The notes below the pieces were generated by a model that made no database searches, was not told where the DNA came from, and was given only the letters and a program-made list of their open reading frames with translations. Positions 56,273 to 64,000 of a DNA stretch of 64,000 bases are shown piece by piece; position 1 is the stretch's first letter, and every line of letters begins with the position of its first letter. Made by a program: the position numbers and the translations under genes. The stretch is from an uncultured Sterolibacteriaceae bacterium. Its GTDB lineage: Bacteria > Pseudomonadota > Gammaproteobacteria > Burkholderiales > Rhodocyclaceae. The stretch lies in assembly GCA_937888595.1 (NCBI GenBank), contig CALARK010000022.1:186001-250000 (forward strand), in the 5' to 3' direction.

Positions 56273-56296
56273 CCCTCTCCGGGTTGACTTGACTCC

Positions 56297-56325
56297 GGGG
56301 CGGGGCATCCCGCCCCTCTTTTTTT
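56297..56325 (+). terminator. rho-independent terminator of groESL
   Basis: GGGGCGGG, loop GCAT, CCCGCCCC: an 8-bp perfect GC stem followed by TCTTTTTTTT. It lies 25 bp after the groEL stop and marks the end of the quality-control island. Confidence 0.93.
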
Positions 56326-56453
56326 CAAGACCGCTGCTGGGGGGAGTGTGGAACGATCGCCGCTGTTGTTGGCAGTTGCCTCGGCTTCTATCTGTTGAGC
56401 TTGACATCTATACGTGGCAAACTATGCGCATTTTCTAGTTGTTGACAACGCAA

Positions 56454-56933
56454 ATGTCTGCCGTCATTGCCATCCAATACACTCAGGATCAGATGCGTAC
56501 CCTGACCGGCGTGTCCGTCGAGACGGTGCGGCATTGGCGTAAGACCGTGCCTTACTTGGCGTCGAAGACAGGGAAGGCCGCACGGTTCACCTTTGCTGAT
56601 CTCCTCGGCCTAGCGGTCACCAACGAACTGGTTGGCTCATTGGGCGTACATATTGGCACAGTCAGCGCTGGCGTCGACGCGTTGTTTCGGTTGCTGGCCA
56701 CCAGTAGCGCCCTGGCACTGAATGGGGCCGTGGCGTTTGTGACACCTACTTCGGCGATCCTGCGCGACACCATCGGCCTCGAGGGAGTTGGCCCGGCGCC
56801 AACGCAACCGACTCTCATCATCCCGCTCGATCCTTTAATCACGCGGCTTCAACAGCATATGCTGCCGGTCATGCCAACGCAAAGGCAAATAGCGTTACCG
56901 TTTCCGCCCGAGGCAATTCGGAGTAGGGCGTGA
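56454..56933 (+). CDS. MerR/HTH-like DNA-binding protein of the restriction locus
   Basis: A 159-residue protein. N-terminal HTH of MerR style (YTQDQMRTLTGVSVETVRHWRKTVPYL) followed by a hydrophobic, Ala-rich region and C-terminal tail without known motifs. Overlaps the methyltransferase gene by 4 bp, so it is a regulator or subunit of that system. The upstream TTGACA at 56401-56406 may be a promoter -35, the -10 is not convincing. A TTG at 56439 would add five residues. Confidence 0.65.
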   Translation: MSAVIAIQYTQDQMRTLTGVSVETVRHWRKTVPYLASKTGKAARFTFADLLGLAVTNELVGSLGVHIGTVSAGVDALFRLLATSSALALNGAVAFVTPTSAILRDTIGLEGVGPAPTQPTLIIPLDPLITRLQQHMLPVMPTQRQIALPFPPEAIRSRA

Positions 56934-59899
56934 ACACCGCGACCTTGGAACATGTGCTTGCTGCAACCGGCTTCATGCCGGACGGCCAACCCGCGCGTGG
57001 TCTTCGCCTGGGTGCTGAGGCTCGGGCCTTACGCCACGGCCGCGTTTTTGCTCCAGACGCGCTGTGGCGAAGTGCGTCGTCGTTGACCGTCTACTTCAAA
57101 TTCGAGCAAAGCACGCCTACAGACGATCTGGTCAGCCAGTGGCGACGAGAGGTCTGGAACGAGGGGTTCGCGCCATTGCTGTGGGTGATCTCGCCACAGC
57201 GTATCGACCTGTACAATGGTTTCGGCACGCCCGTGAAAGAAGATGATGCCCGGAGGCACCTGATCCGGCGTTTCGAAAACATCGACGCTTCGCTCAAGGA
57301 ACTGGATGCGCTCGCCGGCAGACTGGCGATAGAGACAGGCCAATTCTGGGCCCAAGTGCCAGCTGTCGATCGCAAGACCAGTGTCGATCAAAAACTCCTG
57401 TCCGACCTTGGACGTCTCGAACGCGATTTAGTCGCTGCCAACCTCGCACGTGGTATGGCACAGGCTTTGATCGGGCGGGTGATCTTCACCCAGTATCTGA
57501 TCGACCGCGAGATCGTCAGTGCGGCGCGGCTGAAGAAGATATGCGGCTACACCGCGTTGCCGGCGATCCTGTGCGACCGATCAGCGACGAGCAAGCTGTT
57601 CGAGTGGCTGGCCCAGACCTTCAATGGCGATATGTTTCCGCCCTCGTCGGTCAAGACGACACCCGCCGCTCATCACTTGACGCGGGTTGCCGAATTCCTC
57701 GAGGCCGTTGATCCGGAAAACGGACAGCTCAGCTTCTTTCCGTACCAGTTCGATGTCATTCCGGTCGAGCTCATCAGTTCGATCTACGAGCAGTTCGTGC
57801 ACGCCGAGCCGCGCCCAGATGGAAAGCGCACGGAAGCGCTGCGCAACGGCGTACATTACACACGGCTGTCCGCGGTCTCGCTGATCCTAGATGAGGTCAT
57901 GGACGGCCTGTCTGGGCGGGAGTCGGTGCTGGATTTGACGTGCGGCTCCGGTGTCTTCTTGGTCGAGGCGTTACGGCGCTTGGTCCATCGGCGCATGCAA
58001 GGTCAGGCACCCACTCGGGAGGTGATCCGCTCGACGCTCTATGAGCAGATCTACGGGGTGGACATCAGTGAAGCCGCCATTCGCGTCGCTGCATTCAGCC
58101 TGTACTTGGCGGCGCTTGAACTCGACCCCGATCCGCACCCGCACCCCCCACATTCGCTGAAGTTTCAGCCGTTGATAGGTCGGACCTTGTTCGTTAGCGA
58201 TGCTCGGACCGTCGAGCTTTATGGAGAAGGGAAGGCGGCACTGACGACCCCGACGGGACTGAAGCAGTTCGATCTGATTGTCGGCAACCCGCCCTGGAGC
58301 TTCAAGGGACAGGCCGGAACCGAAGCACGGCGCAAGACCAGAACCGCGGGTGTGCCTGCACAGCCGCGGGGAGAGGGGCTGGACTTCGTGCTGCGGGCAG
58401 CTGAGTTTGCGCATGAGAGGACGCGCTTTGGCATCATTCTCAGCGCGACGCCGTTCTTCAGTCGCAGCGGAACAGGCATGGCAGCTGCCCTGCATGTCAT
58501 GCGCGCCTTGGCCCCGATCACCTTGGTCAATCTGTCCAACTTATGCAGTTGGCTTTTCGAGACAGCAACCATGCCGGCAGTGATCCTCTTTGCTCGCCAT
58601 CGGCCGACGCAGCGAGCAGATCAGGTCACGGTCGTTCAAATTCCGTGGACGCCAAACGGCGCGAGAACCCATTCGTTCGAGGTAGCGCCCAGTGATGTCA
58701 TCAAGTTGAGTCTTGGCGAGATCGAAAAGCAGCCGTTGAAGTTGAAGGCCGCTGCGGTAGGTCGTCGCCGTGATCTCCTGTTGTTGGACGAGCTGACATC
58801 GGAGCATCAAAGCCTGGGCGAACGACTGGCATCACTCGATACGAAGTTCCGCGATGGGTTGACTCAAGGCAGCCCAGCGAACCAGACCCGCGATGCCCGT
58901 GAAATAAATGGCTTAGAGCTACTGCAGGCCAACGGCATGCAGCACTTCCGCATTCCTGACGACCTTCCGGCATACAGTTGTTCGAAGGCTCAGTGGCCCC
59001 GCTCGCGCGATACCTATCGAGCGCCTTTGCTGATCGTCAAAGAAATGGTGGTGGGTCATCCGCGAGCTACGGTTGCAGTAGCCGAGCGCGATCTTGTCTT
59101 TACCGATTCCTTCTTCGCTGTATCGCTGCCGGTAGCCCATAAGCAAACGGCGCATTTGCTCGCCGCAATCCTTAGTTCCGCACTAGCCTCGTGGTTCTTT
59201 GGTTTGACGGCCGCTGAGTTTGGCATCTACAAGCGAAAACTATTGATGCGCGACGTTGGCTTTCTGCCGGTTCCCGATTTCATAGCTGCTGCCAAGTCGC
59301 AAGCGGGGCAACGCTTACTGGAACTAGAGAATGCACTGCGTAAACGCGAAATCGACACGCAGCATTGGGATGCCCTGGATGAAGCTGTCTTCGACTTATA
59401 CGGACTTAGTGACACCGATCGAGTCGTCATTCGAGACGGACTTCTGCGTGCCGGATGGCAATGGGAAAACGGCCGCGAGTTCTCTGCTGCAATTTCGGAC
59501 AGTCATACCGAGGTTGCGGCGTATGCCAAGACCTTCCTCTCCGTCATGGCGGGCTGGCTCTCCGTTCGCAACAAGCGGCACATGCGCGCCGAAGTGCTCG
59601 ACTTGCCAAGAAGTTCGGCCTTGCGTGTAGTGCGCTTTGTCCTGGAAGACGGACCGGGAGACTCCAGTGTAAGCGTTGTTGCGCCACAAGGTGACTTGAG
59701 CGATGTGCTGGCTCGGATTGGCAGACGCCTGAAAGTCAGGATTGCGACTGCGCTCACTGCAGAGCGTGAATTGCGAGTGCATGGCCGCAACGAAGTCGTG
59801 ATCATCAAGCCGGCAGCGCGTCGCCATTGGATGGGCAGCGCAGCGTTGGAAGATGCCGATGCAGTGGTAGCGGAGAGCTTATCAGGGGGGAATGCTTGA
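56930..59899 (+). CDS. large N6-adenine DNA methyltransferase of a restriction system
   Basis: A 989-residue protein. The N-terminal ~300 residues are a helical domain of the Eco57I/type ISP style (LWVISPQRIDLYNGFG ... LIGRVIFTQYLIDREIVS). The AdoMet motif I VLDLTCGSGVFLVEALRRL is at ~333 and motif IV NPPW (DLIVGNPPWSFKG) at ~452, giving N6-adenine methylation. A target-recognition-like region follows. No nuclease motif is clear within it; a separate PD-(D/E)xK gene overlaps the 3' end, so modification and cutting seem split over two proteins. Confidence 0.85.
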   Translation: MNTATLEHVLAATGFMPDGQPARGLRLGAEARALRHGRVFAPDALWRSASSLTVYFKFEQSTPTDDLVSQWRREVWNEGFAPLLWVISPQRIDLYNGFGTPVKEDDARRHLIRRFENIDASLKELDALAGRLAIETGQFWAQVPAVDRKTSVDQKLLSDLGRLERDLVAANLARGMAQALIGRVIFTQYLIDREIVSAARLKKICGYTALPAILCDRSATSKLFEWLAQTFNGDMFPPSSVKTTPAAHHLTRVAEFLEAVDPENGQLSFFPYQFDVIPVELISSIYEQFVHAEPRPDGKRTEALRNGVHYTRLSAVSLILDEVMDGLSGRESVLDLTCGSGVFLVEALRRLVHRRMQGQAPTREVIRSTLYEQIYGVDISEAAIRVAAFSLYLAALELDPDPHPHPPHSLKFQPLIGRTLFVSDARTVELYGEGKAALTTPTGLKQFDLIVGNPPWSFKGQAGTEARRKTRTAGVPAQPRGEGLDFVLRAAEFAHERTRFGIILSATPFFSRSGTGMAAALHVMRALAPITLVNLSNLCSWLFETATMPAVILFARHRPTQRADQVTVVQIPWTPNGARTHSFEVAPSDVIKLSLGEIEKQPLKLKAAAVGRRRDLLLLDELTSEHQSLGERLASLDTKFRDGLTQGSPANQTRDAREINGLELLQANGMQHFRIPDDLPAYSCSKAQWPRSRDTYRAPLLIVKEMVVGHPRATVAVAERDLVFTDSFFAVSLPVAHKQTAHLLAAILSSALASWFFGLTAAEFGIYKRKLLMRDVGFLPVPDFIAAAKSQAGQRLLELENALRKREIDTQHWDALDEAVFDLYGLSDTDRVVIRDGLLRAGWQWENGREFSAAISDSHTEVAAYAKTFLSVMAGWLSVRNKRHMRAEVLDLPRSSALRVVRFVLEDGPGDSSVSVVAPQGDLSDVLARIGRRLKVRIATALTAERELRVHGRNEVVIIKPAARRHWMGSAALEDADAVVAESLSGGNA

Positions 59900-60573
59900 G
59901 AATTCCGTATGAGCCCCCTCCAGCTTTGGGCAGAGAGTTCATCGAGCTGGGGCCTGAGATTGTCGCAGTCATCCTGATGACAGTAGCTAGCGGTTGGCGG
60001 TACGCATGTGCTGCCGCAGATATAAATGCCAATGCTGGCGAGGTTCTAATAACGGAGCGCTTGCGCGACGGAATGCGCCGTGTGCAGAAAGAAGCTCCAA
60101 AGGACTCGCCATATAAGCAGATTTGGGTACTGCCGGGTACTGAGTCACGATCCAAGAGCAGCGTGGTGCTGCCGGACGGGCGTACCGACATCCCGCTGGC
60201 GTTTGTCGAAATCTTTTTGCGCTTCGGCGAGCATGACCCGCATGCGATCATCGAATGCAAACGAATCGCCGGGTTGGATACCCACTTATGCCGCGAATAT
60301 GTAGTCGAGGGCATGGATCGATTCATCCAGGAGAAGTACGGGGAGAACCATGCAGTTGGCTTCATGGTGGGTTACGTGCTCTCCGGTTCGCCGCCAGAAT
60401 GTGCCGATGGCGTAAATGCTCACTTGAAACGGGTTTCGCGTCCAGCAGATCGCCTCGACCCAAGCGGCGTTAGTGACGGACCGTTTTGGCAGAGCTTGCA
60501 CGCACGTCCTGAGCAGTCAATGCCAATACGTTTGCATCATGCGTTCCTTGAGTTTTCGGCTTCAGCTGCGTAG
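59896..60573 (+). CDS. PD-(D/E)xK-type restriction nuclease
   Basis: A 225-residue protein starting at TTG that overlaps the methyltransferase stop. The nuclease core is visible: an N-terminal Glu (EFIELGPEIVAVI), the metal Asp in LPDGRTDIPLAF, and HAIIECKRI with the ExK, in the normal order of the PD-(D/E)xK fold. The overlap and order HTH-methylase-nuclease make it the restriction half of the system. The subtype is not identifiable. Confidence 0.75.
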   Translation: MRIPYEPPPALGREFIELGPEIVAVILMTVASGWRYACAAADINANAGEVLITERLRDGMRRVQKEAPKDSPYKQIWVLPGTESRSKSSVVLPDGRTDIPLAFVEIFLRFGEHDPHAIIECKRIAGLDTHLCREYVVEGMDRFIQEKYGENHAVGFMVGYVLSGSPPECADGVNAHLKRVSRPADRLDPSGVSDGPFWQSLHARPEQSMPIRLHHAFLEFSASAA

Positions 60574-60641
60574 CCAATGTTGTGCTCTTCGCCAGAAATC
60601 TGTGGTTTTGAGGGGTATAAGGGACCTTTCGTACGGCCTTA

Positions 60642-60971
60642 ATGGACGACTGGGGCGCTTGCACGGTGACTGGGGGCAATATGCCTGAAGTGCTGCGGTC
60701 CAGCCATGCAAAACCCTGGGCCGACTGCGACGCAGATGCGGAACGGCTCGACGTGTTCAATGGCTTTCTGCTGATCGCCAATTTCGACGCGCTCTTCGAC
60801 CGGGGCCTCATCAGCTTCGATGATTCGGGGGTACCGCTGATCTCGCCACGACTGGCCCCGGAAGCCCCCGCGAAACTTGGCCTCACGGCGGATATCCGGC
60901 TGCGCTGGCAGGCGCCGGAGCACGCGATCCACCTTGCCTGGTACCATGAGAAGGTATTACAGGCGGGGTAA
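60642..60971 (+). pseudogene. HNH endonuclease, N-terminally truncated
   Basis: The C-terminal 109 residues of an HNH restriction-type protein: CTVTGGNMPEVLRSSHAKPWADC with the HNH core, AERLDVFNGFLLIANFDALFDRGLISFDD, and the typical end. Family members are about three times longer with a recognition domain in front; that part is missing. The ATG may be fortuitous. It marks a rearrangement point between the restriction locus and the helicase genes. Confidence 0.7.
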
Positions 60972-60984
60972 GCAGGCCGCTGCA

Positions 60985-62730
60985 ATGGGAAAACGCATGT
61001 CCAATACCGCCGGTCTTCTCTCCGATTTGTATCAGCTCGTTCATGACGAGCAGCAGACCGCCAATCATCAGCTCTTTACCACCTGGGAGCGTCCCTTGTC
61101 GGACAAGCTCCAGAAGGGCATTACACAGGGCTTCGTCCGCATTGAACGCGGTCCTGAGCCGACGACGCTGTGGGCCTATCCCGACGATACCGAATCGCGC
61201 TTTCGGGAAGGCGATCTGCTCTGCCTGCATCAGGGCAATCCACTGGAACCGCTTTGCCGGGGACTCTCGTTCGAGCTGGAGGAAGACAATCGCTGGCTGC
61301 TGCGAGGAATACGCGCCGTTGCGGCCTTTAACGACTACATGGGCGGGACCTGCTACGTCGACCCCGACGCGATGGACCTCACCGGCTACTACAGGCAGAC
61401 CCTGGAAGAGATCGCTACTTCCGCCGCCGGCAGGGAAACCCTGATGCCGCTGCTGTCCGGCCAGTTGGACATCGGGTTCGACGAGGGTGCGATGGCGGAA
61501 GCGATTCGCATCGCTCAGGCCGAAGGCTGCAACGACAAGCAGGCGGAAGCGGTCGGCTGGGCGCATGGCGCGCAGCATATAGCATGCATCCAGGGGCCGC
61601 CCGGAACCGGCAAGACCCGCGTGCTCTCGCTGATCGCCCGGCTGGCCGTGGAACGCGGCGAGCGGATTCTGATGACCTCGCACACCCACATGGCTATCAA
61701 CAACGCCCTGAACAAGATTCACGTCCAGGGTGTGCCGGTGGTGAAGGTTGGCCGCGCCACGCAACGCAAGGGGCTCGATGACGCGATCCCGAACTTCGAA
61801 GGGCTCGACGGCTGGGAGGATCGCCCCACCAACGGCTATGTGGTCGGAGCTACGCCGTTCGCCACCTGCACGTCCCGCCTCGAAAACTACGGCTTCGACA
61901 CCATTCTTTTCGACGAGGCCAGCCAGATCACTGTGCCGCTGGCGCTGATGGCCATGCGCAAGGGCAAACGCTTCATCTTCATTGGCGACCAACGGCAGTT
62001 GCCGCCCGTGCTCCTGTCTCGCTCCGTGCTCGACAAGGAGTCGCATTCGGTTTTTTCCCACCTGACCTCGCGCGAGGCCGAGCACCTGGTCATGCTGGAG
62101 GAGACCTACCGCATGAACCGCTGGCTGACCGACTGGCCGAGCCGGACCTTCTATGGCGGTGCCTTGCAGGCGGCCGGGAAGAACCGGGAACGGCGACTTC
62201 GGCTTTCCGGCATGCCGGCGCGGTTCTCCGCCGTGCTTGATGCTGACAGCCCGGCGGTTTTCATCCCGACGCCGGACACCTCGGCGCGGACGAAGAACTG
62301 GAAAGAGGCCGAACTGGTGGCGGACCTGGTTGAGGCCATCGCCGCCGGCGGCCTGCCGATGAGTGAGATCGGCATCGTTTCGCCCTATCGTGCCCAGGGG
62401 CGGACCATACGCACGCTCTTGGCAGAACGTTTCGGCCGCGAGGCGGCCCGGCAGGTGGTGGCCGACACGGTGGAGCGGATGCAGGGGCAGGAGCGCGAAC
62501 TTATCATTCTGTCGCTGGCCACGGGCGACGAGGCGTTCCTCTCGGCGATCGCCGAATTCTTCTTCCAGCCCGAGCGGCTCAACGTGTCCGTCACGCGGGC
62601 GATGACCAAGCTGATCGTCATCGGCCCGGAAATCGGGGACATTCCGGACAACAACGGTAACGAGACGATCCGGCAGTGGGTGGCCTGGCATCGGGACATG
62701 ATCAGCCAATGCCGGAAGGTGGCGTTGTAG
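60985..62730 (+). CDS. superfamily 1 DNA/RNA helicase (DNA2/NAM7 type)
   Basis: A 581-residue helicase: N-terminal ~170 residues of a beta-rich domain, Walker A (IQGPPGTGKTRVLSLI, ~200), Walker B DEASQ, FIGDQRQLPPV, LEETYRM and the C-terminal GQERELIILSLATGD and LNVSVTRAM motifs. All SF1B motifs appear intact. It lies 2 bp before a second helicase gene, suggesting a two-protein machine. Alternative ATG at 60997. Confidence 0.88.
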   Translation: MGKRMSNTAGLLSDLYQLVHDEQQTANHQLFTTWERPLSDKLQKGITQGFVRIERGPEPTTLWAYPDDTESRFREGDLLCLHQGNPLEPLCRGLSFELEEDNRWLLRGIRAVAAFNDYMGGTCYVDPDAMDLTGYYRQTLEEIATSAAGRETLMPLLSGQLDIGFDEGAMAEAIRIAQAEGCNDKQAEAVGWAHGAQHIACIQGPPGTGKTRVLSLIARLAVERGERILMTSHTHMAINNALNKIHVQGVPVVKVGRATQRKGLDDAIPNFEGLDGWEDRPTNGYVVGATPFATCTSRLENYGFDTILFDEASQITVPLALMAMRKGKRFIFIGDQRQLPPVLLSRSVLDKESHSVFSHLTSREAEHLVMLEETYRMNRWLTDWPSRTFYGGALQAAGKNRERRLRLSGMPARFSAVLDADSPAVFIPTPDTSARTKNWKEAELVADLVEAIAAGGLPMSEIGIVSPYRAQGRTIRTLLAERFGREAARQVVADTVERMQGQERELIILSLATGDEAFLSAIAEFFFQPERLNVSVTRAMTKLIVIGPEIGDIPDNNGNETIRQWVAWHRDMISQCRKVAL

Positions 62731-62732
62731 GC

Positions 62733-64000
62733 ATGGCGACGTTCATTCCGGAACGGGTCGGCGCGGTAAGCGCCCGCGGCATCCATATCAAGCGCACGCT
62801 CAGCACGCTCGATGACGATCATGTGGTGCGCACGCCGATCCGGCGCAGCGAGTGGCTGCCCGATTTCTTCGTCCAACATCCGAAGAACGGCTGGCTGGCC
62901 ATCGCGGTCGCCGACACGCCGTTTTCCGCCCTGGCCGGCGACCAGTTGTTCGAGAACGAGGCGCGCGCCGCCTTCGAGAAACTGCTTGCCGACTTTCAGG
63001 CTTTTCCCGCCCTCCCTGGCACAAGCCGGGCACCTCTCGGAAAGCTGATCCTGATGTGGAAATGCAGCCAGGACGAGGTGCGAATGATCGCCGGACAGCA
63101 TCTTGCGCGGTTCGGTATCCGTCTGCTCTCCAAGGCCCAGTTCCTGGAGCTTGGCGCCAAGCTGGTGCCGCGTCTACTTGAGCCCATCGACGCCGAGGCG
63201 GAGCAGGCCATTCTGAGCCGCTATTTTCCGGAAGCGGAAATTCACGCCACCTGCACGACCCGCCGCCATTTTTGTCGCGACAACTCGGCGAGGCTTCAGC
63301 GGTTCTTCCTGGATCACCAGCAGGAATGGGCGGCGAAACTCGACTTGGAGCCGCCCCCGGAACAGGCCGAAGCGGCAAAGGATCTTTCCATTCGCTTGGT
63401 GAACGGGGTGGCGGGCAGCGGCAAGACCCTGATTGCCCTCTCGCGCGCCCAGCTCCTGTCCGAGTTGTATCCGGATCAGCGAGTACTGGTGCTGATCCAC
63501 AACACGCCGGTGGTTGCCGACATCAAAGCGAAACTGACTCGCACCAAGGGCGCGCTGCCTGGGAATCTGGAGATCGAAACCTTCTTCGGTTGGGCGCACC
63601 GCCAGTGGCGGAATCTCTATAAGAAACCGCTGAAACTGACCACTACGCCATGCGAGATAGAAGAACTGATCGCGCACTATCGGACCCGCTGGCCGGAACT
63701 GGGACAGCCGGAATCACTCCTGCGCGAGGAGCTCGATTTCATCAACGAGTCGCTGATTACCGATGCGGAGCGTTACTTCAACGCCAATCGTGCCGGCCGT
63801 GGCTTCGCTTTGAAACCAAAGGAACGGGCTGCGGTCTGGGAGTTGTTCCAGGCTGTGACGTCCACGCTCAACCGGAGTGGCCAGCGGCTGTGGAGTGCGG
63901 TTCCGCTCGAAATCTGCCAGGCAACGGATCAGACGGCCATGGAGAAATACGATCATGTCCTGATCGACGAAGCACAGTTCTTCGCGCCCTCCTGGTTTCA
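62733..64000 (+). CDS. UvrD-like helicase with NERD-like N-terminus (partial)
   Basis: The first 422 codons of a larger protein cut by the window end. Residues 1-~190 look like a nuclease-related (NERD) domain in which the Lys of the ExK position seems absent (WLPDFFVQHPKNGWLAIAVAD). Walker A NGVAGSGKTLIALSRAQLL is at ~230 and DEAQ (VLIDEAQFFAPSW) at ~410, as in UvrD/REP helicases. Coupled to the DNA2/NAM7-type helicase by a 2-bp gap. Possibly a defence or DNA-repair pair. Confidence 0.8.
   Translation, partial: MATFIPERVGAVSARGIHIKRTLSTLDDDHVVRTPIRRSEWLPDFFVQHPKNGWLAIAVADTPFSALAGDQLFENEARAAFEKLLADFQAFPALPGTSRAPLGKLILMWKCSQDEVRMIAGQHLARFGIRLLSKAQFLELGAKLVPRLLEPIDAEAEQAILSRYFPEAEIHATCTTRRHFCRDNSARLQRFFLDHQQEWAAKLDLEPPPEQAEAAKDLSIRLVNGVAGSGKTLIALSRAQLLSELYPDQRVLVLIHNTPVVADIKAKLTRTKGALPGNLEIETFFGWAHRQWRNLYKKPLKLTTTPCEIEELIAHYRTRWPELGQPESLLREELDFINESLITDAERYFNANRAGRGFALKPKERAAVWELFQAVTSTLNRSGQRLWSAVPLEICQATDQTAMEKYDHVLIDEAQFFAPSWF

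Noticed and set aside
60883..62709. 608-codon minus-strand frame opposite the helicase
   Set aside because: Mirror of the helicase gene; composition (His/Arg/Leu-rich) and lack of motifs mark it as a shadow.

Overview
The window looks like part of a self-transmissible replicon (plasmid, or integrative element with a plasmid-type origin) from a GC-rich proteobacterium, most likely a betaproteobacterium. The evidence is a TrfA-type initiator beside a phased iteron array, a nearly complete F/SXT-type conjugation system, and accessory cargo (cadmium/lead resistance, toxin-antitoxin pairs, a protein-quality-control island, phosphite oxidation, a restriction/helicase region). No rRNA, tRNA or CRISPR was seen. 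The organism assignment rests on protein style only.

Layout. 1-900: tandem recombinase-associated genes, the tail of a cassette that starts before the window. 900-2400: a CDF metal exporter and a divergent CadR/PbrR-type MerR regulator around a classic 19-bp-spacer operator-promoter. 2500-3750: trfA, iterons, DnaA boxes and an AT-rich stretch (oriV). 4400-9450: coupling protein TraD, a DUF4400-like partner, a degenerate EAL protein, a YdjM-like protein and an M48 peptidase. 9550-18970: transfer operon (transglycosylase, OmpA-like lipoprotein, pilin, TraL-E-K-B, DsbC, TraV, TraC, TrbI, TraF). 19000-23750: TraH and TraG. 23750-27150: AbrB-type regulator with two palindromic operators plus genes of unknown function including a NERD nuclease. 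27100-31130: an XRE repressor divergent from FlhD/FlhC-like activators, a conjugative signal peptidase and the MobH relaxase. 31130-36660: TraW-U-TrbC and a TraN that is split into two secreted proteins.

Five transfer/replication units share an upstream imperfect dyad (GCGAAA ... GCTTTTCACCCTCG). The element also encodes FlhDC-like proteins in the genetic position of SXT SetDC, so these dyads are candidate binding sites of the element's own master activator.

36700-39260 holds two toxin-antitoxin modules (HipBA; GNAT/DUF1778). 39500-56330 is a protein-homeostasis island: three small heat-shock proteins, a DsrC-like protein lacking its cysteines, TrxC, DegP, HtpX, CbpA-CbpM, GroES-GroEL, with sigma-32-like promoters. 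In it degP is cut in two by a ~7.0-kb, lower-GC insertion carrying a truncated IS3-family element, a complete IS5-family element with a TTAG duplication, and a full ptxABCDE phosphite uptake/oxidation operon with a Pho-box-like element. The cut separates DegP His/Asp from its Ser.

56450-64000 is a candidate defence region: HTH protein, large adenine methyltransferase and PD-(D/E)xK nuclease in overlapping order, then an HNH remnant, a DNA2/NAM7-type helicase and a second UvrD-like helicase that runs off the window.
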